DNA from: Actinomycetota bacterium
GTDB taxonomy: Bacteria; Actinomycetota; Actinomycetes; S36-B12; UBA5976
Direction of reading: 5' to 3'
Length of the DNA: 11,744 nucleotides
NCBI GenBank assembly: GCA_016870945.1
Contig: VGAH01000025.1
Coordinates: 1-11,744 of the forward strand
How positions within the stretch are numbered: the first letter of the stretch is position 1; each line of letters opens with the position of its first letter. Below, piece after piece: positions 1 to 7,602 of this stretch. Below the pieces are notes generated by a model, which was given only the letters and a program-made list of their open reading frames with translations, made no database searches and was not told the origin of the DNA. Position numbers and translations under genes: made by a program.

Positions 1-789
1 CTTTTCTCTCACCATTTTCTTGCCGCACCTTCTGCACGCTTGACCACCCCGTCCATACGCATCGAGTCGCTGACTAAACGCACCACTTTCACCATTTACT
101 GAGACATAGAGGCCGTCGAAGGTCGTACCACCTGAACCCAGTGCCTCACTCATCACATCATTAACATTTTGAAAAAGCTCACGCAAGCGGGGGCGGCTAA
201 GTGCACTCGCGCGGGTGAGTGGGTGAATCTTGCTTCGCCAAAGTGATTCATCTGCATAGATGTTTCCGACCCCAGAAATCAGGGTCTGGTCAAGAAGTGC
301 TGCCTTGATCGGCACCTGTTTCGTGCGAGTTCGCTCGATCACGGGGTCAAGCTCAAAGGCTGAGTCGAAGGGGTCCAAAGCGATGTGAGAGATGGACGAG
401 GGCACGGGCGTCGTGGCAGCCCACTCATCTAGGTAAAGGGCGCCGAAAGTTCTTTGGTCACAAAAAGAAAGACCAGGCAAGTCGTCGGCGAAATTGATTC
501 GCAATCTCTCGTGTCGCACATTCTTGGCCGTTGGGCGAAATTGCCCGCTTAGACCTAGGTGGGCTACTAAGAGCAAATGAGAATCGTCAAACTCAAACCA
601 TAAGTACTTACCTCGACGGCTAACTTTTTGAATCTTTTTGCCGGTTAGCGACTTCTTAAAGGCCGCCGTGCTGCCGGCGTTTCGTCTTAATGCACGGGGG
701 TGCTTCACGCTGACCTGGGCGATCGTTCGCCCAATAGTCAGTGGCTCTAGGCCCTGCCTAACAGTTTCAACCTCAGGCAGCTCTGGCAA
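1..789 (-). CDS. mutM: Formamidopyrimidine-DNA glycosylase (Fpg/MutM), 3' end outside window
   Basis: Bifunctional DNA glycosylase/AP lyase of base-excision repair that removes oxidised purines such as 8-oxoguanine. The first 263 residues are visible. They start MPELPEVET, and Pro2 and Glu3 are the catalytic pair exposed after Met removal. This fixes the start at a TTG codon (787-789), with AGGCAGG just upstream as a likely ribosome site. Other family marks are RRGKYLW (catalytic Lys61), HLGLSG (77-82), DQRTFG (111-116), the helix-two-turn-helix segment GVGNIYADESLW, and the start of the C-terminal zinc finger (CRRCG). The second Cys pair and the stop lie beyond base 1. Leu80 stands where the E. 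coli enzyme has its intercalating Met in HLGMSG. It follows rnc by 12 bases as the last visible gene of the long minus-strand run. In relatives, smc often comes next. Confidence 0.97.
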   Translation of the reverse strand, partial: MPELPEVETVRQGLEPLTIGRTIAQVSVKHPRALRRNAGSTAAFKKSLTGKKIQKVSRRGKYLWFEFDDSHLLLVAHLGLSGQFRPTAKNVRHERLRINFADDLPGLSFCDQRTFGALYLDEWAATTPVPSSISHIALDPFDSAFELDPVIERTRTKQVPIKAALLDQTLISGVGNIYADESLWRSKIHPLTRASALSRPRLRELFQNVNDVMSEALGSGGTTFDGLYVSVNGESGAFSQRLDAYGRGGQACRRCGKKMVREK

Positions 790-801
790 CCCGACCTGCC
801 T

Positions 802-1497
802 TTAGGTGGTCAGAGAATTAAACGCAAGAGCGGCCGCTTCTTGCTCGGCCTCTTTCTTGGTGCGGCCCAAGCCCAAGCCAAAACGTTTGGCACCGACTCG
901 AACTGTGGCTGAAAACGATTTTTCATGATCGGGACCAGATGACTCAACTATGTACTCGGGGCTTTCAAGACCTAGTTGTGCTGTGAGTTCTTGCAAGCTC
1001 GTCTTCCAGTCAAGTCCAGCGCCTGCTGCTGCAGAGCGAGCCAGAGCATCGGCGAAGAGTTTCAAAATCAGATCTCTTGCCGTGCTCAAACCTTCGTTTA
1101 AATAAACCGCGCCGATCAACCCCTCGAGCGCGTCCGCAACTATTGAGGCTTTCTCTCGCCCACCTGAGGTCTCTTCGCCGTGCCCGAGACGCAAGTAACT
1201 ACCAAGTTCTATGGTGCTAGCGACCTCAGCTAACGACTTTGAGCTAACTACCGCCGCCCGAAGTCGCGCCAACTGGCCCTCTGGTGCATCAGGGTTTTGC
1301 TTGAAGAGCTCATCAGTGATGACCAGCCCAAGAACGGAATCGCCCAAAAATTCAAGTCGCTCATTCGTGGGCACCCCACCGTTTTCAAATGAATATGAAC
1401 GGTGAGTGACAGCCTGTTCAAGGATTTCTTCGGGGATCGCCAACCCCAGGCGCTGATTTAACTCAGCAAGCGGTGCTTCTTCTATTTTCGAAGTCAC
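802..1497 (-). CDS. rnc: Ribonuclease III
   Basis: Double-strand-specific endoribonuclease that processes rRNA precursors and structured mRNAs. The 231 residues are normal for the family. The catalytic domain carries the signature [12 protein letters not shown] (45-56, metal ligands Glu49 and Asp53) and the second acidic motif DALEGLIGA (122-130, Asp122 and Glu125). A double-stranded RNA-binding domain spans about 164-230, with [12 protein letters not shown] and the Lys-rich GRTKKEAEQ helix. The start is GTG (1495-1497). The protein contains no internal Met, so no ATG start is possible. The start overlaps the rpmF stop in a GTGA junction (1494-1497), which suggests translational coupling. mutM follows 12 bases downstream. 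The rpmF–rnc–mutM order is common in bacteria. Confidence 0.98.
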   Translation of the reverse strand: MTSKIEEAPLAELNQRLGLAIPEEILEQAVTHRSYSFENGGVPTNERLEFLGDSVLGLVITDELFKQNPDAPEGQLARLRAAVVSSKSLAEVASTIELGSYLRLGHGEETSGGREKASIVADALEGLIGAVYLNEGLSTARDLILKLFADALARSAAAGAGLDWKTSLQELTAQLGLESPEYIVESSGPDHEKSFSATVRVGAKRFGLGLGRTKKEAEQEAAALAFNSLTT

Positions 1498-1673
1498 GCC
1501 TTAGGCGGCAACACCTGACGCCCTCTATATCGCCCGCACTCTGGGCAGACCTGGTGCGACAACTTCTTGGTTCGACCACATTCGCACATCGCCAAAGTTG
1601 GCGGGGTCGTCTTCCAGGCGGAACGACGGTGACGAGTGTTCGACCGAGATGTCTTGCGCTTTGGAACTGGCAC
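1494..1673 (-). CDS. rpmF: 50S ribosomal protein L32, zinc-binding form
   Basis: Small protein of the large ribosomal subunit. The 59 residues begin [20 protein letters not shown], the hallmark L32 N-terminus, and end in QVLPPKA. The start is GTG (1671-1673); upstream in frame there is no ATG, GTG or TTG before a TGA. No convincing Shine-Dalgarno precedes it. It is a Cys-containing form with Cys30, Cys32, Cys43 and Cys46. The first pair is spaced CxC rather than the usual CxxC, while the distance from the first to the third Cys (13) is normal. The stop TGA overlaps the rnc start by four bases. In most actinobacteria a DUF177 (YceD) gene sits directly upstream; here the upstream neighbour is the sepIVA-like gene, 49 bases away. 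A longer open frame here in another phase (1463-1684) is spurious. Confidence 0.95.
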   Translation of the reverse strand: MPVPKRKTSRSNTRHRRSAWKTTPPTLAMCECGRTKKLSHQVCPECGRYRGRQVLPPKA

Positions 1674-1722
1674 AGCGTCATCATGCCAAACGTCGAGAAA
1701 TCAAGCGACCGCAGGGGTGCGA

Positions 1723-2220
1723 CTAGCTAGCTGCTGGCAACTCACTCTCATCGGCCGGTGCAAGAGCGTCGTAGGGGTGTTTGCCATTTAATCTCTCTCG
1801 GCCCCGCTGGATGGCGGCCATAGTTCTAGCCAGCGCAACTTCGAGCGTGGCCAGCCGAGCGTCGATGTATTCGTCGGTCTCTTCACGCATGCGAGTCAAC
1901 TCGGCCTCAACTTTGCTTCTGGTGACTTCTACCTCGGCTTGCACGTTATTGACCATGGTGTTTTTGCTTAACATCTTTTGAACTTGGCGCTCTGCCTCGT
2001 TGATTATTCGCTCGGCTTTCGATTTAGCGTCGTCTAAGACGGCTTTTCGATCGGCCAAGATCACATCTGCCTGCTCGATTTCTTCTGGAAGTTCAGCCCG
2101 CAACGCGTCAAGTAGATCGAGCACTTCGTCGCGATCTACCACAGCACCTTTGGTAAACGGAACCGACTTCGCTTGCTCCATGATGTTCGATAGGCGGTTG
2201 AGAATTTCTAAAATTTGCAC
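1723..2220 (-). CDS. sepIVA: SepIVA/DivIVA-like coiled-coil septation protein
   Basis: A 165-residue, highly charged, probably cytosolic protein. The N-terminal part (MQILEILNRLSNIMEQAKS, then VPF-TKG-VVDRDEVLDLLDALRAELP) resembles mycobacterial SepIVA (M. tuberculosis Rv2927c family), a cell-division factor with DivIVA-like features. Residues about 40-130 are predicted long helix, with Ala/Glu/Lys/Arg-rich heptads suited to a coiled coil. Such proteins are often labelled 'ATP synthase subunit B-like' by automatic annotation, wrongly. No membrane segment is seen. The start is GTG (2218-2220), chosen because the conserved N-terminus begins there. At 165 residues it is shorter than I recall for mycobacterial SepIVA, with a short acidic tail. 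It lies between coaD (53 bases upstream) and rpmF. The family assignment is good; the division role in this organism is inferred. Confidence 0.8.
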   Translation of the reverse strand: MQILEILNRLSNIMEQAKSVPFTKGAVVDRDEVLDLLDALRAELPEEIEQADVILADRKAVLDDAKSKAERIINEAERQVQKMLSKNTMVNNVQAEVEVTRSKVEAELTRMREETDEYIDARLATLEVALARTMAAIQRGRERLNGKHPYDALAPADESELPAAS

Positions 2221-2236
2221 AACTTCATTTAAGCAA

Positions 2237-2255
2237 GGGCCTGAAAGCTAGACCC
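2237..2255 (-). terminator. Possible weak terminator/attenuator hairpin between coaD and sepIVA-like gene
   Basis: On the minus strand, arms GGGTCT and AGGCCC with a 7-base loop form a 6-bp stem. One position is G·U on the minus-strand RNA but C·A on the plus strand, so the fold favours the minus transcript. A modestly T-rich stretch (TTGCTTAAATGAAGTT) follows. It sits in the largest gap inside the gene run. The stem is short, so it may be only partial or not functional. Confidence 0.3.
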
Positions 2256-2273
2256 CCGCCGACACGCAGTCTC

Positions 2274-2750
2274 TTAGTCGAACTTTTCTTTCAGTCGAAC
2301 GGCAACGGCCGGGGGCACTAGGCCCGACACGTCGCCTTGAAAGCTAGCGACGTCTTTGACCACACTCGATGAGAGATAGCCAAACTCAGGGTTGGTGGCT
2401 ATGAACAAGGTCTCGACGCTGGTCAAGCCACGGTTAAGTTGCGCCATCCCGATTTCGTAATCAAAGTCACTTACCGCTCTTAGGCCCTTGACTATTGCCC
2501 CGATATCTCTTTGCTTGCAGAAATCAGCGAGCAACCCTTCAAAACCTTCTACCTTGACGTTAGGCAAGTGCGCCACAGTTTCTTTCACCATGTCAATGCG
2601 CTCTTGTGAGCTAAACAGACCCTGCTTGTTGCGGTTGACCATCACGGCAACTATTACGTTCTCAAAGAGCCTTGAGGCTCGAGCGAAAACATCTAGATGA
2701 CCGTTTGTCACCGGGTCAAAAGAGCCTGGGCACACCACCGTTAGCGACAC
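2274..2750 (-). CDS. coaD: Phosphopantetheine adenylyltransferase
   Basis: Catalyses the penultimate step of coenzyme A synthesis, joining 4'-phosphopantetheine and ATP to give dephospho-CoA and pyrophosphate; cytosolic hexamer in the family. The 158 residues match the usual length of about 160. The N-terminal nucleotidyltransferase motif is PGSFDPVTNGHLD, with the TxGH form at 15-18. NRNKQGLFS, KGLRAVSDFDYE and the late YLSSSVVKDVA (ISSS-type) segments are all typical. The start is GTG (2748-2750), preceded by GGTGAG inside the end of rsmD. The two genes overlap by 10 bases in different frames, so coupling is likely. rsmD–coaD is one of the most conserved gene pairs in bacteria. Confidence 0.98.
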   Translation of the reverse strand: MSLTVVCPGSFDPVTNGHLDVFARASRLFENVIVAVMVNRNKQGLFSSQERIDMVKETVAHLPNVKVEGFEGLLADFCKQRDIGAIVKGLRAVSDFDYEIGMAQLNRGLTSVETLFIATNPEFGYLSSSVVKDVASFQGDVSGLVPPAVAVRLKEKFD

Positions 2751-3325
2751 ATCTCACCGTACCAAACAGTGGTGTCGCCATAAGTTCGACAAAGCTGCTC
2801 ATCGATCGCTTCGGGCCAGGTTGGTGAGGTGGATTTAGTTGGGCGCTCTATTACGACCATCGCCCCAGGCGCTAACAGCCCACTATTGGCCAGATCGCTT
2901 AGGGCAGCGTCTACTTCGGCGCCCTCTAAGTCATAAGGCGGATCTAGAAAAACCAAATCAAACGACGAACTATCTGCCTGAGCCCTGTTCGCTGCGAGTG
3001 CGTCGTTTAGGTACGAACCAACTTTGCGCACCACGACTTGTGTGTTACCCGTAAGCGATAACGACCCGATGTTCTTCTTCAAGGTTCTTGCTGTCGCTGG
3101 GCTTGACTCAACCAAAGCTCCAAATCGTGCACCGCGTGAGAGGGCCTCTATGCCTAACGCCCCCGTCCCTGCAAAGAGGTCTAGCACTCGAGCACCTTCG
3201 AAGTCGAACCGTGACTGAAGTGAGCTAAAGATGGCTTCTCGGACTTTGTCACTTGTGGGTCGAACGCCTTCGTCGGGCACCAACAGCCTGCGGCCCTTAA
3301 GCGACCCAGCAATCACTCTCGTCAT
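2741..3325 (-). CDS. rsmD: 16S rRNA (guanine(966)-N2)-methyltransferase
   Basis: S-adenosylmethionine-dependent methyltransferase that modifies G966 of 16S rRNA in the small subunit. The 194 residues begin MTRVIAGSLKGRRL, then the conserved VRPTSDKVREAIFSSL block (21-36). The SAM-binding motif VLDLFAGTGALGIEALSRGA follows (48-67), and the catalytic FLDPPY is at 126-131. The start is ATG (3323-3325), the one clear ATG start in the window. It lies 10 bases after the recG stop and overlaps coaD by 10 bases. Full length with no missing motif. Confidence 0.97.
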   Translation of the reverse strand: MTRVIAGSLKGRRLLVPDEGVRPTSDKVREAIFSSLQSRFDFEGARVLDLFAGTGALGIEALSRGARFGALVESSPATARTLKKNIGSLSLTGNTQVVVRKVGSYLNDALAANRAQADSSSFDLVFLDPPYDLEGAEVDAALSDLANSGLLAPGAMVVIERPTKSTSPTWPEAIDEQLCRTYGDTTVWYGEMCR

Positions 3326-3335
3326 GAACTTAAGC

Positions 3336-5516
3336 TCAACTTCGCTCTAGAAACTCAGTCGGTTGCTCTTGATTTATTTCGTCAACCGCACGCTTAAGTG
3401 GGGGCCACGAATCAAGATCAGGGTCTTTGGCAACCCAACTGATTGCAGCCTCGCGAGCTTGCATGACGAGATCAGCATCTCTAATCACTTCGAGTAGGCG
3501 CAGTTGAGATCTTCGCCCGGACTGGCTCGCGCCAAGAATGTCGCCCTCTTTACGCAGTTGTAAATCAGCTTGCGCAAGTTCGAAACCATCGGTAGTGGCC
3601 GCTACCTGAGCAAGTCGCTCGTTTGCCGGGGAATCAGCAGGTGCTTCACTTACGAGTAAGCAAAGGCCTTGGGTTTGCCCGCGCCCTACTCGCCCCCTTA
3701 ATTGGTGCAATTGACTAACGCCAAAGCGATCTGCGTCAAGAATGACGATCATGTTTGCGTTTGGTACATCTACCCCTACCTCGATAACGGTGGTGGTTAT
3801 TAAGACGTCAATCGGCTTTTGCGCTTGCTTACCCGCCGCAAATCGAGTCATCACATCTTCTTTGCTCTCTGCAGACATTCGACCGTGAAGCACTTCTACG
3901 TTAAGCCCCTTAAGCGGGCCTTCGGTCAATAAAGGTGCGACCTCAAGCACTGCTAGTGCTGCGCGCTCACCCGATTTCGTTTGGTCTGCAGGGTCTTGCT
4001 CTGATTCGAAATCCCCTTCGCCGATGCGGGGGCAAACCACATAGACCTGGTGACCCCGTCCAACTTCTTCATGCACCCGAGCCCAAGTTCTAACCAAATG
4101 CGTGGGGTTCAAGCGCGGTGATACCACGTGGGTTGCAATCGGCGCCCGGCCAGCGGGTAATTCACGAAGCATCGATATGTCTAAATCACCGAAAACGGTC
4201 ATTGCCACGGTTCGAGGAATGGGCGTTGCTGTCATGACCAATATGTGTGGACGGGTGCCGTCTTGCGCTTTGGCAGCAAGTGCTGCTCGCTGCTCGACAC
4301 CAAACCGATGTTGTTCATCAACCACTACCAGACCGAGGTCTTTAAATTGCACCCCTTCGCTTAAGAGTGCGTGAGTGCCAACCGTGATTGCGGCGCGACC
4401 ATCTGCGATTTTTTCAAGGGTTTCACGCCTTTCGGGCGCGCTTAGAGAGCCGGTGAGTAAGACCAATTTGTCGCCAGCTTCGCCCATCAGTTTTCGAAGT
4501 GCGCGAGCGTGTTGTGAAGCCAAGACCTCAGTGGGTGCGAGCAGGGCTGCTTGTCCGCCTGCGTCAACCACTTGTGCCATGGCTAAGAGCGCAATCACGG
4601 TCTTGCCAGAACCCACGTCACCTTGTAACAGCCTGTGCATCGGGTTTGATTTCGAAAGCTCTGCGGCCATTTCGGCTAGCACTTCAAGTTGGCCAGCGGT
4701 TAACTCGAAGGGAAGGCCTTTTGTTATTTGCTGGCGTCGGCCATTTTTAATTGCTTGTCTCGGTAAAGCAGTCATGGAGGCCAACTCGAGTCGGCGCTTG
4801 GCTAGTACGACTTGTAAAAGAAATGCCTCTTCGAATACCAAGCGGTGGCGAGCACGTGAAACCTCAGCGAAATCTGCCGGGCGATGAATGCTCGCTAGTG
4901 CGCTGCCGATCGATGGCAGGCCGAGTTCGTCTCGAAGTTTCTTGGGCAACGGGTCAAGGTCTTCGGTAAGCGTTACCTGGTCTAGTACGAATGAGACAGC
5001 GCGACTTACCCGCCACGGTGGTAGCGAACCGGTAGTCGAGTAGACCGGTATGAGTGCGCGAGCGAATGCTTCGGCGGCATCAGGGTCAGGGTCTTCACCT
5101 GGTGCGGCGACCAGTACGTATTCGGGGTGAGCCAGTTGATTGCGGCCCCGGTAAGAATTGACTTTGCCAGAGAAGAGCCCGCGAACGCCCGGGCGCAGTT
5201 TGCCTTTATGCCATGAGCCGTGACGAAAAAAAGTTAAGTCCAATGTGTCGGTGCCGTCGGTGAGTGTGACTTGCAATCGAGAACCCCCGCGCCCCCGTGC
5301 TGGAATCTCAGTTGCGGTGGCGACTTCTGCCATGACGGTCGCACTCTCACCCTCGACTAACGAGGCTAAATCGCTAAGTTCACCGCGAGTCGCGTAGCGC
5401 CTCGGGTAGTGATGCAACAAGTCATCAACGGTCACAAGATTGAGGTTTGCCAACGCCACCGCACTCTTCTTGCCGATGACATCTACCAGGCGATCTTGCG
5501 GGGCTACCACCGGCAA
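3336..5516 (-). CDS. recG: ATP-dependent DNA helicase RecG
   Basis: Branched-DNA translocase that remodels stalled replication forks and recombination intermediates. The 726 residues fit the family. The N-terminal wedge/OB-fold domain covers about 1-200. The helicase core has Walker A GDVGSGKT (299-306), DEQH box (400-403), TATPIPRT (429-436), VCPRIGE (494-500), VLHGRM (542-547) and the C-terminal signature QLHQLRGRVGRG (602-613). The longest start is TTG (5514-5516), six bases after the thiL stop. An in-frame GTG two codons later (5508-5510) has an AAGG nine bases upstream, the better spacing, and may be the true start. The acidic linker near 500-517 is typical of actinobacterial RecG. In mycobacteria other genes lie between thiL and recG; here they are adjacent. 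Confidence 0.98.
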   Translation of the reverse strand: MPVVAPQDRLVDVIGKKSAVALANLNLVTVDDLLHHYPRRYATRGELSDLASLVEGESATVMAEVATATEIPARGRGGSRLQVTLTDGTDTLDLTFFRHGSWHKGKLRPGVRGLFSGKVNSYRGRNQLAHPEYVLVAAPGEDPDPDAAEAFARALIPVYSTTGSLPPWRVSRAVSFVLDQVTLTEDLDPLPKKLRDELGLPSIGSALASIHRPADFAEVSRARHRLVFEEAFLLQVVLAKRRLELASMTALPRQAIKNGRRQQITKGLPFELTAGQLEVLAEMAAELSKSNPMHRLLQGDVGSGKTVIALLAMAQVVDAGGQAALLAPTEVLASQHARALRKLMGEAGDKLVLLTGSLSAPERRETLEKIADGRAAITVGTHALLSEGVQFKDLGLVVVDEQHRFGVEQRAALAAKAQDGTRPHILVMTATPIPRTVAMTVFGDLDISMLRELPAGRAPIATHVVSPRLNPTHLVRTWARVHEEVGRGHQVYVVCPRIGEGDFESEQDPADQTKSGERAALAVLEVAPLLTEGPLKGLNVEVLHGRMSAESKEDVMTRFAAGKQAQKPIDVLITTTVIEVGVDVPNANMIVILDADRFGVSQLHQLRGRVGRGQTQGLCLLVSEAPADSPANERLAQVAATTDGFELAQADLQLRKEGDILGASQSGRRSQLRLLEVIRDADLVMQAREAAISWVAKDPDLDSWPPLKRAVDEINQEQPTEFLERS

Positions 5517-5522
5517 GAAACC

Positions 5523-6512
5523 TTAAGAAAAGTGTCGGTAACCACCAATTTGGGTAAATGGTGCACCGTCCACCAGCACTTTGCCCCCATTTGATGATTC
5601 ACGAACCGAGCCAATCACTTCAAAGCCTTCAGGTAGTGACGCCCCCTCGGGAAACGTGGCAACTATCGCGTGATCGTCCCCACCGGTTAGAGCTAGCGCG
5701 GTTGCGTCAAGGCCGAGTTGGGCCGCAGCCTGCACAAGATTGGGGCTTAAGTGAATCTGACGCGTCGCTATATCTATGGTCACGTTTGAGGCGTTGGCAA
5801 TGTGCCCGGCGTCAGCGATTAACCCGTCGCTTACATCGATCATGCTGGTAGCCCCTGCCGCTGCTGCATTGACACCGGTGTTTTTTTCGAGCTTGGGGTA
5901 GGCGTAGGCATCACGCAGTGCCTGGTGCGCGGCCTGAGGTAAATCGGACTCGTTTACGGCGAGACCTGCTGCTGCTAACCCGAGTGGGCCGCGAATGGCG
6001 ACGGTGTCACCGGCCTTTGCACCGGCGCGAGTCACGGGCTTCATGCCGGCAGGCACGGTACCTAGCACTGATGAGGTGATGTGAATTTCACTGGCAACGC
6101 TGACGTCGCCACCGACTATTTGCATTCCTAACGCGCTCGCTTCGGAACCAAGGCCTTCGGCTAGGGCGAGAACCCACTCTTGATTGACATCGGCAGGGCA
6201 AGCCAGGGTTATCAGCGCGAAATTCGGTGTTGCCCCCATCGCTACGACGTCGGCGGCACTGGCTGCTACTACTCGGTGCCCGAGTTGTAATGGGATAACC
6301 CACTGGCGACGAAAATGCACGCCTTCGGTGAATGCGTCGACACTCCAGACGATGGTGCAGCCTTTGGTGACGCTGAGCGCTGCGGCATCGTCGCCGGTGT
6401 CGATGTCGAGAGTGAGTGCAGGTGCGGGGCGTGAGTCTGGCTGCTGCGGCTGGCGCGGCTGATTCTTGCGAAGTGTTTGGGTTATCGCTGAAATTAATTC
6501 AAATTCGTCCAC
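5523..6512 (-). CDS. thiL: Thiamine-monophosphate kinase
   Basis: Phosphorylates thiamine monophosphate with ATP to give thiamine diphosphate, the last step of the pathway. The 329 residues fit the PurM/ThiL fold. Metal-binding GDDAA is at 40-44, VDAFTEGVHF at 58-67 (usual VDxxVEGVHF), AADVVAMGATP at 86-96, GGDVS at 134-138, and DVSDGL at 226-231. The late TGGDDHAIVATF has Asp where the family mostly has Glu (GGED). A polar stretch rich in Gln, Pro and Arg (16-31) separates the N-terminal helix from the first strand. The start is GTG (6510-6512), 12 bases after the ddl stop, with no strong Shine-Dalgarno. No other thiamine genes are present; position in an envelope/repair run is usual for actinobacteria. 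Confidence 0.97.
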   Translation of the reverse strand: MDEFELISAITQTLRKNQPRQPQQPDSRPAPALTLDIDTGDDAAALSVTKGCTIVWSVDAFTEGVHFRRQWVIPLQLGHRVVAASAADVVAMGATPNFALITLACPADVNQEWVLALAEGLGSEASALGMQIVGGDVSVASEIHITSSVLGTVPAGMKPVTRAGAKAGDTVAIRGPLGLAAAGLAVNESDLPQAAHQALRDAYAYPKLEKNTGVNAAAAGATSMIDVSDGLIADAGHIANASNVTIDIATRQIHLSPNLVQAAAQLGLDATALALTGGDDHAIVATFPEGASLPEGFEVIGSVRESSNGGKVLVDGAPFTQIGGYRHFS

Positions 6513-6524
6513 AGTGAAGGCAAT

Positions 6525-7580
6525 TTATCTAGAAGCGCGAGATTTTGCGGTATGAACCAAGTCGTCAACAAGTTGGGGGTAAGTGACCCCGCTTGCTTCG
6601 AACATGCGCGGATACATCGAGATTTCGGTAAAGCCGGGCATTGTGTTTACCTCACTCACCAAAAGCTCAGTGCCTCGTATGAAAAAATCAATTCGAGCCA
6701 GACCTTCACAGCCCATCACATCGAAAACTTGTAAAGACATATTCTGAATCTCTGAAGTGATGTCGCCGTCTAACTGGGCTGGCACGATTAAATCGGCAGA
6801 ATCATCAAGATACTTCGCCTCAAAGTCATAAAAGAGCCGGGGCGGCTTGACCTTTATTTCGCTGGGCAGACTTGCGACTGCGCCTTGGTGGTTCGGACGC
6901 ACCAAGACCCCACATTCGATTTCGCGCATATTTTCTATCGCCTGCTCAAAGATGATGCGAAGGTCGTGCTGTGAAGCCTCAGTTATTGCCTGAAAGAGTT
7001 GTGCAGCCGTTGGAACTCGGGTCATGCCGACACTCGATCCGCCCCGAGCAGGTTTTACGAACATCGGAAAGCTCAAGTTGCTCTCAGCTACATATGCGAC
7101 CGCTTGAGTTATGGACTCATTTGAATCATCGTCGAGCTCAAAGAAGGTGAAGTCGGGAATAGGTATGCCAGCAGATTCAAGCTTGGCTTTAGTAGTTGGC
7201 TTGTCCATGCAAGCCGCCGATGCGAGCACACCTGAACCCACGTAGGCAACGCCTAAGAGCTCGAGTAGCCCTTGTACGGTGCCGTCTTCGCCGAAGGGCC
7301 CATGCAGCACTGGGAAGGTCACATCACAAGTTCGAATTTCGGCTGCACATTCGCCAAAGTGCGCTGCGAAGTCCACGGTGTCGGTGTGGGGCAAGACAGG
7401 TAACGAATGGCCTTCACGTTTAGGTACAGCAGCTAACCTCGTCCAAACGCCTTCTTTATTGATGCCAATGAGTGAGACTTCGTGGCCGCCCTGAACTAGA
7501 GCCTCTGAAATCGAGCGGGCTGAGAGCAATGAGATCGAATGCTCGCTGCTATGGCCCCCGGCAAGCACTGCAACTTTCAC
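6525..7580 (-). CDS. ddl: D-alanine--D-alanine ligase
   Basis: ATP-grasp enzyme that joins two D-alanines for the peptidoglycan pentapeptide; cytosolic. The 351 residues show the N-terminal GGHSSEHSISLLSA (Glu13 binds the first D-Ala), HGPFGEDGTVQG (93-104), the ATP-grasp loop KPARGGSSVG (176-185), and metal ligands in ARIDFF (Asp298) and SEVNTMPGF (Glu310, Asn312). The omega loop reads FYDFEAKY (250-257). The Tyr at its end marks true D-Ala:D-Ala specificity; D-Ala:D-Lac ligases of the VanA type have His there. So the sequence gives no sign of vancomycin-type resistance. The start is GTG (7578-7580), with TTAAGG eight bases upstream. It lies 22 bases after gpsA and 12 before thiL. Confidence 0.98.
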   Translation of the reverse strand: MKVAVLAGGHSSEHSISLLSARSISEALVQGGHEVSLIGINKEGVWTRLAAVPKREGHSLPVLPHTDTVDFAAHFGECAAEIRTCDVTFPVLHGPFGEDGTVQGLLELLGVAYVGSGVLASAACMDKPTTKAKLESAGIPIPDFTFFELDDDSNESITQAVAYVAESNLSFPMFVKPARGGSSVGMTRVPTAAQLFQAITEASQHDLRIIFEQAIENMREIECGVLVRPNHQGAVASLPSEIKVKPPRLFYDFEAKYLDDSADLIVPAQLDGDITSEIQNMSLQVFDVMGCEGLARIDFFIRGTELLVSEVNTMPGFTEISMYPRMFEASGVTYPQLVDDLVHTAKSRASR

Positions 7581-7602
7581 GCCTAAAACCTTAAGGCGGT
7601 GA

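Noticed and set aside
1463..1684. Minus-strand 73-codon frame over the rpmF position
   Set aside because: The correct phase gives an unmistakable L32; this frame is Arg/Cys-rich and overlaps the start of rnc.
1725..1733. CTAGCTAGC tandem at the end of the sepIVA-like gene
   Set aside because: CTAG is often rare in bacteria, but this is just two adjacent copies around a stop codon, with no further repeat or site.
4375..4887. Long plus-strand open frame of 170 codons inside recG
   Set aside because: It is antisense to the conserved RecG helicase core, has a Ser/Arg/Ala-rich composition typical of a shadow frame, and shows no known domain.
6525..7580. Possible glycopeptide-resistance ligase (VanA-like)
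   Set aside because: The omega loop has Tyr at the deciding place (FYDFEAKY), which marks an ordinary D-Ala:D-Ala ligase.
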